From contig CABIXK010000005.1 in assembly GCA_902362705.1 (NCBI GenBank), forward strand, positions 62,001 through 126,000: 64,000 bases of DNA. Direction: 5' to 3'. Under the pieces are notes generated by a model. It had not been told where the DNA came from and searched no databases. It worked only from the letters and a program-made list of their open reading frames with translations. A program made the translations under genes and the position numbers. Numbering within the stretch: position 1 is the first letter of the stretch; each line of letters starts with the position of its first letter. Positions 34,565-42,856 of this stretch are shown in pieces. This DNA comes from Rikenellaceae bacterium (GTDB lineage: Bacteria > Bacteroidota > Bacteroidia > Bacteroidales > Rikenellaceae).

Positions 34565-34645
34565 TGTACATGGTTTTTGCGTGTGAAATTGAATTTTTGT
34601 GCTGCTAGCTGTCGTTGTGTCAAAAGTCTTTAGAATCGCGAAATA

Positions 34646-35182
34646 ATGAAGTTGCTTTTTTGTGACAATTCTCTCAAGGAACTGGTCAACTTTCGGGGTG
34701 ATGTCATTGAAAATTTTCTCGATAAAGGATACGAAATCGTCTTGGTTGCTCCAGATAATCAAGGCGATTTCCGATTTCGGGATCGGGTGAAATTGTATAC
34801 TCCGGCAGTTAGCCGTAGCGGAATGAACCCGATTAAGGATATGAGGTATTTAATCACTCTTCTTAAGATTTATAATAGGGAGCGACCGAATATCGTTTTC
34901 CACTATACGATTAAACCCAATATTTATGGGAGCCTTGCATGTCGATTGAATTCAATAAAATCGGTCGCAATGATCACGGGCTTGGGCTATGCGTTCAATC
35001 ATAATGATATACGAAGTAGGGTCGCTCGGGCTCTTTACCGATTCGCCATGCGATTTCCCGAAAGGATAATGGTTCTCAATGAATCCAATCAACAGGTCCT
35101 TGTCGATAGTCATATTATTTTGCCACACAAAACGGTTCTTCTTAAGGGCGGAGAGGGGCTCAATTTAGATCATTATAAATGA
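34646..35182 (+). CDS. Glycosyltransferase family 4, N-terminal half of a split gene
   Basis: 178 aa. KLLFCDNSLKELVNFRGDVIENFLDKGYEIVLVAPDN and PNIVFHYTIKPNIYGSLACRLNSIKSVAMITGLGYAF are the N-terminal acceptor domain of GT4 enzymes of the PglA/Cap1E-like group. The frame ends after KGGEGLNLDHYK, exactly where relatives begin the C-terminal domain. The downstream ORF carries that domain in another frame, with its ATG overlapping this TGA. Either two coupled half-proteins or one gene broken by an indel; the halves total 360 aa, about the normal length. Confidence 0.7.
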   Translation: MKLLFCDNSLKELVNFRGDVIENFLDKGYEIVLVAPDNQGDFRFRDRVKLYTPAVSRSGMNPIKDMRYLITLLKIYNRERPNIVFHYTIKPNIYGSLACRLNSIKSVAMITGLGYAFNHNDIRSRVARALYRFAMRFPERIMVLNESNQQVLVDSHIILPHKTVLLKGGEGLNLDHYK

Positions 35183-35727
35183 ATAAGCTTAAATTCTTAA
35201 CGGTCGCTCGGGTTTTGTACGATAAGGGCTTTTGTGAGCTGGTCCAAGCTGCGTCTATATTAAATCGGACTTATGGTAATATCGAGTTTCAGTGGCTGGG
35301 GGCTATCGATACCGGGTATGCGAAGTTTGTTGCAAAGGATGAGGTAGATCAACTTCATGAACGAGGGATACTCAACTACCTGGGATTCCAAAAGGATGTG
35401 CGAGAATATATGCGAGCCGCAGATTGTATCGTTCTCCCATCGTATCACGAAGGGATGTCGAGGGTGCTGATGGAAAGTCTGGCACTGCGGAAACCTATAA
35501 TCACTACTAATATTCCAGGTTGCAGAGAATTGGTAGATGATGGAATAAATGGCTATTTATGTGAACCGCGCGATGTAGGATCTCTGGTTCGTGCTTTAGA
35601 GAAGTTCATGAAACTTTCTGAAGAGGAGCGTATTCGCATGGGCGAGATGAGCCGAGAGAAGGCTGAGGCTCAATTTGATGTCAAAAGTGTGATCGCGATT
35701 TATGAATCTATAATCACCGCGATATGA
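35179..35727 (+). CDS. Glycosyltransferase family 4, C-terminal half of a split gene
   Basis: 182 aa. LKFLTVARVLYDKGFCELVQAASIL and ADCIVLPSYHEGMSRVLMESLALRKPIITTNIPGCRELV form the nucleotide-sugar domain, with EGMSRVLMES as the donor-binding motif. It has no acceptor domain of its own; that is encoded by 34646-35182. Last gene of the glycan locus, followed by a strong terminator. It needs the N-terminal partner to be a working enzyme. Confidence 0.7.
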   Translation: MNKLKFLTVARVLYDKGFCELVQAASILNRTYGNIEFQWLGAIDTGYAKFVAKDEVDQLHERGILNYLGFQKDVREYMRAADCIVLPSYHEGMSRVLMESLALRKPIITTNIPGCRELVDDGINGYLCEPRDVGSLVRALEKFMKLSEEERIRMGEMSREKAEAQFDVKSVIAIYESIITAI

Positions 35728-35820
35728 TCCGTTCTGCGTTTTTAAATCACGTGCTTCAGTTCATAATTCCGAATCAGTCGGATGGAGGCAAGTGATGTCG
35801 GGGGTGACTTAGTTTTAATT

Positions 35821-35860
35821 GAACGGCGGATGGAAATAGAGCTCTATCCGTCGTTCTTTT
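35821..35860 (+). terminator. Terminator at the end of the glycan locus
   Basis: GAACGGCGGATGGA (35821-35834) pairs with TCTATCCGTCGTTC (35843-35856) with two G-U pairs, then TTTT. Confidence 0.85.
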
Positions 35861-35894
35861 CGTTTATGGAGGGGCCGTGGCTATTGAAAACCTT

Positions 35895-35926
35895 GTTGTG
35901 TGATTTTGAAAAAAGAAGTAAATTTG
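35895..35926 (+). promoter_or_regulatory. Promoter of the GH13 gene
   Basis: GTTG (35895-35898), exactly 20 bp, TAAATTTG (35919-35926). The ATG is at 35946. Confidence 0.8.
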
Positions 35927-35945
35927 TCAAAATAATTTGTCGGAT

Positions 35946-37241
35946 ATGACCGAACGCCACGAAGGCTGCGGGTGGAGCCCGCAGGCCGTGATTTATGAAA
36001 TGAACGTGAGGCAGCTCACGCCCGAGGGCACGCTGCGCGCCGCCGCGCAGAAGCTCCCCTTCCTGCACGACGTGGGCATCGACGCCGTGTGGCTCATGCC
36101 CGTCTATCCCATCGGCGAGCAGAACCGCAAGGGCTCGCTGGGCTCCTACTACTCCATCCGCGACTACTGCGCCGTCAACCCCGAGCTGGGGTCGATGGCC
36201 GACTTCGACGCCTTCGTCGCCGAGGCCCACCGCCTGGGGATGAAGGTGCTGCTCGACTGGGTGGCCAACCACACGGCGCGCGACGCCCACTGGATCGCCG
36301 AGCAGCCGGCCGACTGGTACGAGTGCGACGCGCAGGGCGCCCCCGCCGTGCCGTGGGACTGGACCGACACGGCCAAGCTCAACTACGCCAATCCCGCCGT
36401 GTGGCAGGCGCAGATCGACGCCATGGCCTTCTGGCTGCGCGAGCACGCCGTCGACGGCTTCCGCTGCGACATGGCGATGCTGGTGCCCGCCGCGTTCTGG
36501 CGCGAGACCTCGCGACAGCTGCGGGCGCTGAAGCCCGACCTCTTCATGCTGGCCGAGGCGGAGGAGTCCTACCTCTTCGACGAGGGGGCCTTCGACGCCT
36601 GCTACGCCTGGGAGATGCACCACCTGCTGTGCGACGTGGCGCAGCAGCGCGTGCGCGTGACGGCCCTGCGCGACTACATCTACGCCGACCGCGGGCGCTA
36701 CCCCCGCCGGGCCATGCGGCTCGCCTTCACCTCGAACCACGACGAGAACTCCTGGAGCGGCTCGGAGTTCGCGCGCCTGGGCGCCGCCCGCGAGGCGATG
36801 GCCGTCTTCACGTTCGTCGTGCCGCGCGGCCTGCCGCTCGTCTACACCGGCCAGGAGGTGGGCTACGACCACTCCTTCGCCTTCTTCGACCGCGACCCCA
36901 TCCCCGCCGACCGCTACGTCGCCAACGACTTCACGGCCCTCTACCGGCGTCTGGCGGCGCTGCGGCACGCCCATCCGGCGCTCTCGGCGGGCGAGTCGGG
37001 GGCCGAGATGGTCGAGATCCGCAACAACGCCGAGGACTGCCTCATGACCTTCGTGCGCGAGACGGCCGGCGATAGGGTCGTGGCGGTGATGAACCTATCG
37101 CCCTATACGATTCAGGCCGTGTACGATACGGGCGTATATGCCGGCGCCTATACCGATGCCGTGACCGGCGCGCGGTACGAGCTGCCGCCCCGCGTCGACG
37201 AGATCATGGCGCCGTGGAGCTACCGCATTCTGGTGCGCTGA
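35946..37241 (+). CDS. Alpha-amylase family (GH13) glycosidase
   Basis: 431 aa, cytoplasmic (no signal). TIM barrel with the four GH13 regions: DWVANHT (I), GFRCDMAML with the Asp nucleophile (II), LAEAEES with the acid/base Glu (III), SNHDENSW (IV). Compact form with a short C-terminal beta domain (VVAVMNLSPYTIQAVY). It acts on alpha-glucans or maltodextrins; exact specificity is not visible. A TTG codon 9 bases upstream could also start the frame, but ATG 35946 is preferred because it fits the promoter and family. The high GC composition resumes here. Confidence 0.9.
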   Translation: MTERHEGCGWSPQAVIYEMNVRQLTPEGTLRAAAQKLPFLHDVGIDAVWLMPVYPIGEQNRKGSLGSYYSIRDYCAVNPELGSMADFDAFVAEAHRLGMKVLLDWVANHTARDAHWIAEQPADWYECDAQGAPAVPWDWTDTAKLNYANPAVWQAQIDAMAFWLREHAVDGFRCDMAMLVPAAFWRETSRQLRALKPDLFMLAEAEESYLFDEGAFDACYAWEMHHLLCDVAQQRVRVTALRDYIYADRGRYPRRAMRLAFTSNHDENSWSGSEFARLGAAREAMAVFTFVVPRGLPLVYTGQEVGYDHSFAFFDRDPIPADRYVANDFTALYRRLAALRHAHPALSAGESGAEMVEIRNNAEDCLMTFVRETAGDRVVAVMNLSPYTIQAVYDTGVYAGAYTDAVTGARYELPPRVDEIMAPWSYRILVR

Positions 37242-37345
37242 CGGCCGTTGAGGCGTGGCGGCGGGGTGGTGCGACGGCGGAGCGGTGCGCGCGGTGGGGC
37301 GCGTCCGCCGATTGCGGTACGGGGTTTGCTGTCGCTCTCTCTGGT

Positions 37346-37427
37346 TTTCGGCTGCGCCCGAAGATACTCCGTCTCGGCAGAAACAAATCTTGCGGTTTGT
37401 CTCTGCGCTCGACTTTTAGTACCTTTG
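37346..37427 (+). repeat. Single copy of the promoter-bearing repeat
   Basis: TTTTCGGCTGCGCCCGAAGA, then TACTCCGTCTCGGCAG, an ACAAA/TTTGT hairpin, CTCTGCGCTCGAC, and an end in TTTTAGTACCTTTG. Same module order as at 19579-19727 and 61592-61667. Confidence 0.8.
37396..37427 (+). promoter_or_regulatory. Repeat-borne promoter of the TPM gene
   Basis: TTTG (37396-37399), 20 bp, TACCTTTG (37420-37427). The start codon is at 37433, only 5 bases further, so the mRNA would be essentially leaderless. Confidence 0.7.
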
Positions 37428-37432
37428 CCCCT

Positions 37433-38332
37433 ATGAAACGCTACCTCCTCTGCTGTCTGCTCCTGCTCGCCGCCGCGGGCGTCGGGGCGCGAACATATCG
37501 CATCGATGAGATTCCCCACGTGCAGCGTGCGGACCGCAACCGCTACGTCTCCAATCCCGACGGGATCCTTTCGTCCGGGTGCGTCGCGCGCCTCGACACG
37601 ATCTGCGCGTCGCTGCGCGAGCGCGGCATCGCCCAGGTGGCCGTGGTGGCCGTCGACGACGTGGCGGGCGAGTCGGTCTTCGACTTCGCCATCGAGCTCT
37701 TCCGCAGCTGGGGCGTGGGGCGGCGCGACGCCGACAACGGCCTGGGCATCCTGCTGGTGCGCGATAGGCGCGAGATCCGCTTCGTGACGGGCGGCGGCCT
37801 GGAGGGCGTGCTGCCCGACGCCGTGTGCAAACGCATACAGCTCAACTACATGCTCCCGGCCTTCCGCGAGGAGGACTACGACCGGGGCATGCTCCTGGGC
37901 GTGGAGGCTGCGGCGCAACTGCTGCGGGGCGGCGAGCTCGACTTCGGGCCCGACGAGGCCGACGACGAACTCCCCGCGTGGGCGGTGCTCTCGCTCGTGG
38001 GGCTCTTCTTCCTGCTGCCGCTGGGGCTGGGTTTGCTGGGCTACGTGCGGCGCACGCGCTGTCCGCGGTGCGGGCGGCTGGGGCTGCGGCCCGAGGCGTC
38101 GAAGACCGTGTCGCTGACTCCCGTGGCCCGCACCGTGGAGGTCACCTACGTCTGCGCCCACTGCGGGCAGACGGTGCGGCGGCGCGAGACGCACCGGCGC
38201 GACAACGGCCTGGGGCGGGGCGGCGGTCCCGTGGCGGGCGGTCTGGGCGGCTTCGGCGGCGGTCGCGGAGGGTTCGGCGGCGGCTTCGGCGGCGGATCGT
38301 TCGGGGGCGGCGGCGCCGGCTCGAAATGGTAA
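37433..38332 (+). CDS. TPM-domain (YgcG-like) exported membrane protein
   Basis: 299 aa. Signal peptide MKRYLLCCLLLLAAAGVGA, then the TPM domain (about 40-160): VSNPDGILSSGCVARLDTIC, IAQVAVVAVDDV, FRSWGVGRRDADNGLGILLVRDRREIRFVTGGGLEG. One transmembrane helix (about 185-205) and a cytoplasmic zinc-ribbon-like C-x2-C...C-x2-C (RCPRCGRLGL, VCAHCGQTV) follow. A Gly-rich tail ends in GGAGSKW. Proteins of this shape often sit next to LemA, as here. Function unknown; TPM domains have been linked to phosphatase activity and photosystem repair in other groups. Confidence 0.85.
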   Translation: MKRYLLCCLLLLAAAGVGARTYRIDEIPHVQRADRNRYVSNPDGILSSGCVARLDTICASLRERGIAQVAVVAVDDVAGESVFDFAIELFRSWGVGRRDADNGLGILLVRDRREIRFVTGGGLEGVLPDAVCKRIQLNYMLPAFREEDYDRGMLLGVEAAAQLLRGGELDFGPDEADDELPAWAVLSLVGLFFLLPLGLGLLGYVRRTRCPRCGRLGLRPEASKTVSLTPVARTVEVTYVCAHCGQTVRRRETHRRDNGLGRGGGPVAGGLGGFGGGRGGFGGGFGGGSFGGGGAGSKW

Positions 38333-38363
38333 AGGATGTATAACCGAAAAATAAGTTCGCGAA

Positions 38364-38939
38364 ATGAAAAAATGGATCTGGATCGGGGCGATCGCCGTGG
38401 TGGCGATCTTCCTCTACGTAACCTACAACGGGTTCGTCGTCAAGGAGGAGGCGGTGAAGACCGCCTGGTCGAAGGTCGAGACGCAGTACCAGCGTCGTGC
38501 CGACCTCATTCCCAACCTCGTCAATACGGTCAAGGGGTATGCCGCCCACGAGAGTGCGACGCTCCAGGGGGTGGTCGAGGCGCGCGCCAAGGCCACGTCG
38601 ATGACCCTCTCGGTCGACCACATGACGCCCGAGTCGCTGGAGGCCTACCAGCAGGCCCAGTCGGAGGTGCGCTCGGCGCTGGGGCGCCTGCTGGCCGTGG
38701 CCGAGAACTATCCCGACCTGAAGGCCAATCAGAACTTCCTGGAGCTTCAGGCCCAGCTCGAGGGCACCGAGAACCGCATCGCCGTGGCGCGCGCCGACTT
38801 CAACGAGGCGGCGCAGCGCTATAACGTCGCCGTGCGCCGCTTCCCGGCCAACCTGGTCGCCGGGCTCTTCGGCTTCGACCGCAAACCCTATTTCGAGGCC
38901 GCCGAGGGTGCGGAGGCCGCTCCCAGCGTCGCGTTCTGA
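38364..38939 (+). CDS. lemA: LemA family protein
   Basis: 191 aa. An N-terminal helix (IWIGAIAVVAIFLYVTYNGFV) anchors a long helical bundle with VKTAWSKVETQYQRRADLIPNLVNTVKGYA (about 30-60), the LemA signature, and ENRIAVARADFNEAAQRYNVAVRRFP near the end. Faces the periplasm. Co-occurs with TPM proteins; role unknown. It lies 31 bases after the TPM gene and 2 bases before the transporter gene. Confidence 0.92.
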   Translation: MKKWIWIGAIAVVAIFLYVTYNGFVVKEEAVKTAWSKVETQYQRRADLIPNLVNTVKGYAAHESATLQGVVEARAKATSMTLSVDHMTPESLEAYQQAQSEVRSALGRLLAVAENYPDLKANQNFLELQAQLEGTENRIAVARADFNEAAQRYNVAVRRFPANLVAGLFGFDRKPYFEAAEGAEAAPSVAF

Positions 38940-38941
38940 CG

Positions 38942-39880
38942 ATGGAGCGTTCGAAACGCGGCGGCTACGCGCTCGGCGCCGTAGCCGCCGCATTCTATGG
39001 TCTGAACCCGCTCTTCGCCCTGCCGCTCTACGAGGCGGGCCTCGGTACCGACTCGGTGCTCTTCTACCGCTATGTGCTGGCCGTGGCGATGCTGGGAGGG
39101 CTCATGCTCGTCAGGCGGCAGTCGTTCGCCGTCCGCCGCTCGGAGATCCTGCCCCTGGCGGCCATGGGGCTGCTCTTCTCCTTCTCGTCGCTCTTCCTCT
39201 TCCTGAGCTACCGACACATGGCCGCCGGTATCGCCTCCACGCTGCTGTTCCTCTATCCGCTGCTGGTGGCGGCAATCATGGCCGTGGGCTTCCGCGAGCG
39301 GACTTCGGCAGCCACCCTCATCGCCATCCTGCTGGCGCTGGCCGGCGTGGGGCTGCTCTACCGGGGCGGCGACGGGGAGACGCTCTCGATGGCGGGCGTC
39401 GCGCTGGTCTTCCTCTCGTCGCTCTGCTATGCGGTCTACATCGTGGGGGTCAACCGCTCGTCGCTGGCCTCGTTCCCGACCGAGAAGCTCACCTTCTATG
39501 CGCTGCTGTTCGGTCTGAGCGTCTACGTGGTGCGCCTGCGCCTGGGGCTCGACCTGCAGGCCGTGCCTACGCCCGCACTGTGGGTCAACGCCGTGTCGCT
39601 GGCACTGTTCCCGACCATCCTGTCGCTCGTGGCCATGGCTGCGGCCATCCACCGCATCGGCTCGACGCCCACGGCGATCCTCGGGGCGCTGGAGCCCGTC
39701 ACGGCGCTCTTCTTCGGCGTCGCGGTCTTCGGCGAGCAGCTCACGCCGCGCATCGTAGCCGGCGTGTCGCTCATCCTCTTCGCCGTGCTGCTGGTCGTGG
39801 CCGGCGGCACGATCGCCGCGCATCTCCCGTTCAGAGGCCGCGTGGCGCACCTGCTGCACCAGCTCCGGCGGGCACGGTAG
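38942..39880 (+). CDS. EamA/DMT-family transporter
   Basis: 312 aa, ten membrane helices in two EamA repeats (LGAVAAAFYGLNPLFALPLYEAGL; later VALVFLSSLCYAVYIVGVN and IGSTPTAILGALEPVTALFFGVAVFGEQLT). The last block, GALEPVTALFFGVAVFGE, is typical of the family. It exports or imports small metabolites; the substrate is not predictable. Probably last in the TPM-lemA operon. Confidence 0.87.
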   Translation: MERSKRGGYALGAVAAAFYGLNPLFALPLYEAGLGTDSVLFYRYVLAVAMLGGLMLVRRQSFAVRRSEILPLAAMGLLFSFSSLFLFLSYRHMAAGIASTLLFLYPLLVAAIMAVGFRERTSAATLIAILLALAGVGLLYRGGDGETLSMAGVALVFLSSLCYAVYIVGVNRSSLASFPTEKLTFYALLFGLSVYVVRLRLGLDLQAVPTPALWVNAVSLALFPTILSLVAMAAAIHRIGSTPTAILGALEPVTALFFGVAVFGEQLTPRIVAGVSLILFAVLLVVAGGTIAAHLPFRGRVAHLLHQLRRAR

Positions 39881-39900
39881 GCATCCGGTCCGAGCACACG

Positions 39901-39931
39901 AAAAAGGGGCACCCGACGGGTGCCCCTTTTT
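39901..39931 (+). terminator. Bidirectional terminator
   Basis: AAAAAGGGGCACCC and GGGTGCCCCTTTTT form a perfect 14-bp stem with a 3-base loop. It serves the EamA gene on + and the receptor gene on -. Confidence 0.92.
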
Positions 39932-39947
39932 CGTCGCTGTGCGGTTG

Positions 39948-42320
39948 TCACATGCGCCCCTTCTCCTCGGCGGCGCCGCTCTCCACGCTTTTGTTGCGGA
40001 AGGCCTTGCCCGCCTTGAAGTGGTAGACGAAGGAGGCCTTGAAGTAGCGGTTCGACCACATCTGGCGCATGCGGACGCTGCGTTCGAAGCCCTCGCCGCG
40101 GGCGCGGACCGTCTGCCCCTGGTCGAGCAGGTTCTCGACCGACGCGGCCGCGGTGAAGCGCTCGCCGAAGCGCTTTTTGATCCCCGCCGAGAGGCGGTGC
40201 ATCGGGTCGACGGTCGCCGAGCCGAACGTCATGCGGCCCTGGAAGCGGTAGGAGAGGTCGATGTAGAACTTGGCGGGCAGGGTGAAGGTGGCCGCGGCCC
40301 GCGCCTGGACCATGTTGCGGAAGACCTCGGGGGCCGAGCGGTCGAGCCGCTCGCCGCGCCGCATGTAGGTGGCGCTGACGTTGAGCGACATCCACTTGGC
40401 GGGCCGGAAGGGGAGGTTGGCCGTGAGGTAGTAGGCCTCCGTGTCGTCGTAGTTGACCCACAGCGCGCCGAGCATGTCGGGGTTGTCGGCGTCGGCGGCG
40501 ATCGTCTGGTTGATTTCGTCGCGCTGGAGCGTCGCGCCCGCCGTGAGCGTGTATTTGTGCGCGAGCACCAGCGTGAGGCTCACGTCGTCGGAGTAGGCCG
40601 GGACGAGGTGCGGATTGCCGACCTGGTAGGTGTAGTCGGAGATCTGCATGCGCCGCGGCGAGAGGTTCCAGAAGCTGGGGCGCTGGATCGTGCGGGCATA
40701 CTGCGCGATGAGCGTGTAGGCGCCGTCGTCGGTCAGCGAGTAGGAGAGGTTGGCGTTGGGGAAGAGCGAGAAGTACTCCTGTCGCGCCTCGCCGCCGCGG
40801 CCGCGGGTGGAGGTGTATTCGCCGCGGATGCCCGCCACGAGGCTCCAGCGTCCGAGGTCGGCCGTTGCGATGCCGTAGAGCGCCGCGATGTTTTCCACGT
40901 AGTCGTAGGCGTAGCTCTGGGCGTCGTTGCGCAGCCACTCCTCGCCGCGCAGCCACTCGTAGAGGGCGTCGTTGCGCATGTCGTTGTGGGTGTACTTGGC
41001 GCCGGCCTTCAGGCCCCAGCGGGGCGAGAAGCGCTTCTCGAGCGCGAGCGTCAGTGCCGCCACGTCGTAGGTGCTGCGCGTGTCGTTGCGGTAGAGCGAG
41101 TCGACCGCGGCGGCGGGTGCGGGCGGCGTGATGCGGCTCGCGTTGTCGTAGCCTGCCAGCGACTTGCGGTGGAAGTAGTCGCCCAGCACCTTGAAGGTCG
41201 AGCCCAGCGTGTCGATCTTCCAGATGTAGTTGAAGGTGGCGTTGTAGCTGTCGGAGCGGTCGCGCCCGAGGTAGCGGCTCTCCGTCGAGGTGGCCTGGGC
41301 GGCCGCCATCCGGGAGCTGGTGCGGGTATCCTCGGGCTCGCCCGAGCGGTAGTAGGCCAGCTCGGCGCCGATGCTGTGGCGGTCGCTCAGCTCGTAGACG
41401 GCGCTGACGTTCGCCCCGCCGTTGCGGCTGCGGGAGGCGATCTCCGATTCGGCCGCGAGCTGCTTGTCGCTGCCCGTGTAGAGCGTTCGTTCGTTGGAAT
41501 ATACCTTGTTGCTGCCCAAGTAGCCCCATGCCGACGAGAGGCTGAGGTCGAGGCGCCCGCGGTGGTAGGCCAGGTCGCCCGAGGGGACCCACACGTTGGC
41601 CAGGCCGCTCTGGTCGGTGCGGATGCCCACCGAGCCCTGGATGCCGTCCTCGCGCCGCCGCTTGAGGGTGATCTTGATGATGCCGCCCGACGAGTCGGCG
41701 TCGTAGTCGGCGCCCGACGCGGGCACCACCTCGATCTTTCGGATCTCCTCCGCGCGCAGCGAGCGCAGGTAGGTGAGCAGCTGCTCGGGCTGCATGCGCA
41801 GCTCGCGGTCGTTGACGTAGACCTTCGACCCCGACTTGCCGTTGACGGTGATCTTCTCGCCGTCGATCCAGACCCCGGGCGCGTGCTCGAGCAGCTCCAC
41901 GCCGTCCTTGCCCAGCGCCGCGGGCGAGTTGGCCACGTCGACCACGAAGCGGTCGGCCTCGCGGCGGATGAGCCGGGCCTCGACCACGACCCCGTCGATG
42001 TCGGTCGACGAGGGCTCCAGCACGATCTCGCCCAGGTCGTTGCGCTCCTCGATCCGCACCGGCCGCTCGATGGTCTCGTAGCCGAGGAACTGCACCACGA
42101 GGGTATAGTCGCCCGCCGGGACCTTCAGTTCGAAGCGGCCCTGCGCGTCGGTCGACATGCCGGCCTGCTGTTCGGTGCCGCGCAGCAGCACCACCGAGGC
42201 GTAGCCCACTCCCTCGCCCTGCGGGTCGACCACGCGGCCCGTGGCCGGGCATGTGTGCGCCGCCAGGGCCTGGGCGGCGGCCGTTGCGAGGATCACGATC
42301 AGGAGAACAATTCGTTTCAT
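39948..42320 (-). CDS. Outer-membrane receptor, TonB-dependent type (OMP_b-brl_3)
   Basis: 790 aa from the Met at 42320. The frame extends 17 codons upstream, but MKRIVLLIVILATAAAQALA is the signal. A carboxypeptidase-like domain (about 25-105: GRVVDPQGEGVGYASVVLLRG, GRFELKVPAGDYTLVVQFLGYE) precedes a plug (LLEHAPGVWIDGEKITVNGKSGSKVYVNDREL, VVPASGADYDADSSGGIIKI) and a barrel (about 230-790). This layout matches Bacteroidota outer-membrane beta-barrel family proteins. The substrate is unknown and there is no SusD partner. It has its own promoter. Confidence 0.88.
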   Translation of the reverse strand: MKRIVLLIVILATAAAQALAAHTCPATGRVVDPQGEGVGYASVVLLRGTEQQAGMSTDAQGRFELKVPAGDYTLVVQFLGYETIERPVRIEERNDLGEIVLEPSSTDIDGVVVEARLIRREADRFVVDVANSPAALGKDGVELLEHAPGVWIDGEKITVNGKSGSKVYVNDRELRMQPEQLLTYLRSLRAEEIRKIEVVPASGADYDADSSGGIIKITLKRRREDGIQGSVGIRTDQSGLANVWVPSGDLAYHRGRLDLSLSSAWGYLGSNKVYSNERTLYTGSDKQLAAESEIASRSRNGGANVSAVYELSDRHSIGAELAYYRSGEPEDTRTSSRMAAAQATSTESRYLGRDRSDSYNATFNYIWKIDTLGSTFKVLGDYFHRKSLAGYDNASRITPPAPAAAVDSLYRNDTRSTYDVAALTLALEKRFSPRWGLKAGAKYTHNDMRNDALYEWLRGEEWLRNDAQSYAYDYVENIAALYGIATADLGRWSLVAGIRGEYTSTRGRGGEARQEYFSLFPNANLSYSLTDDGAYTLIAQYARTIQRPSFWNLSPRRMQISDYTYQVGNPHLVPAYSDDVSLTLVLAHKYTLTAGATLQRDEINQTIAADADNPDMLGALWVNYDDTEAYYLTANLPFRPAKWMSLNVSATYMRRGERLDRSAPEVFRNMVQARAAATFTLPAKFYIDLSYRFQGRMTFGSATVDPMHRLSAGIKKRFGERFTAAASVENLLDQGQTVRARGEGFERSVRMRQMWSNRYFKASFVYHFKAGKAFRNKSVESGAAEEKGRM

Positions 42321-42368
42321 ACTATTCCGTTTGATTGTTATGTTTGCTTGTGTTGTTATTCGATGGTG

Positions 42369-42401
42369 CAAATATATATAAATTTATTTGTATTATGCAA
42401 A
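42369..42401 (-). promoter_or_regulatory. Promoter of the outer-membrane receptor gene
   Basis: On the - strand TTTG (42401-42398), 21 bp, TATATTTG (42376-42369). The start codon is at 42320, giving a leader of about 42 bases. Confidence 0.8.
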
Positions 42402-42821
42402 ACATAGTAGTATTTATTTCTGAAAATTTTTCACACAAATATATATATGCGGCGAATAGATATGCTTTGCGCGCGGTTCTCTTCGCTGCATGGCTCCTGA
42501 GAGGCGGGCGGCGGACGCGGGGCAGGGTAGGCGGTGCGTGAGGTGTTGCGGCCGAGGTGGCGAGCTGCAACGGGTACGGCTGGCTGTCAGGGCGCGTGAG
42601 GCAGAGGCGTGCGGTTGGGCGGCGAGCGGGGTAGTGGTGGGCGGAGCGAGTCGTCGGTCGGCGGCTGGGCCGACGGATAGCTGGGCACACCCGACGGCGG
42701 CGGGGGCGGCGGACACACCCGGCAGCAGCGGGGACGCCGGGCGAGGCGCCGAAAAGCGCGAATCGGAGCCGTTGTTGAAAAATCGCGGCGGTCCGATTCG
42801 GCCCGATTCGCAAAAAATGTT

Positions 42822-42829
42822 TAATTTTG
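42822..42829 (+). promoter_or_regulatory. -7 box before plsC
   Basis: TAATTTTG, 27 bases before the ATG at 42857. I find no clear -33 box. Confidence 0.5.
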
Positions 42830-42856
42830 CACGATTGAACCCTAATCCCGCCGAAG

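Larger units (their letters stand above)
42321..42856. other. Divergent intergenic region between receptor and plsC (536 bp)
   Basis: The left 100 bp are AT-rich and hold the receptor promoter (42369-42401). About 42470-42780 is GC-rich and G-heavy on the + strand, with no convincing ORF, repeat or RNA fold I can name. The right end holds the plsC -7 box. Confidence 0.6.

Noticed and set aside
21723..35727. LicD-type phosphocholine transferase within the locus
   Set aside because: No protein shows the DDxD-containing LicD core, so the step is left unassigned.
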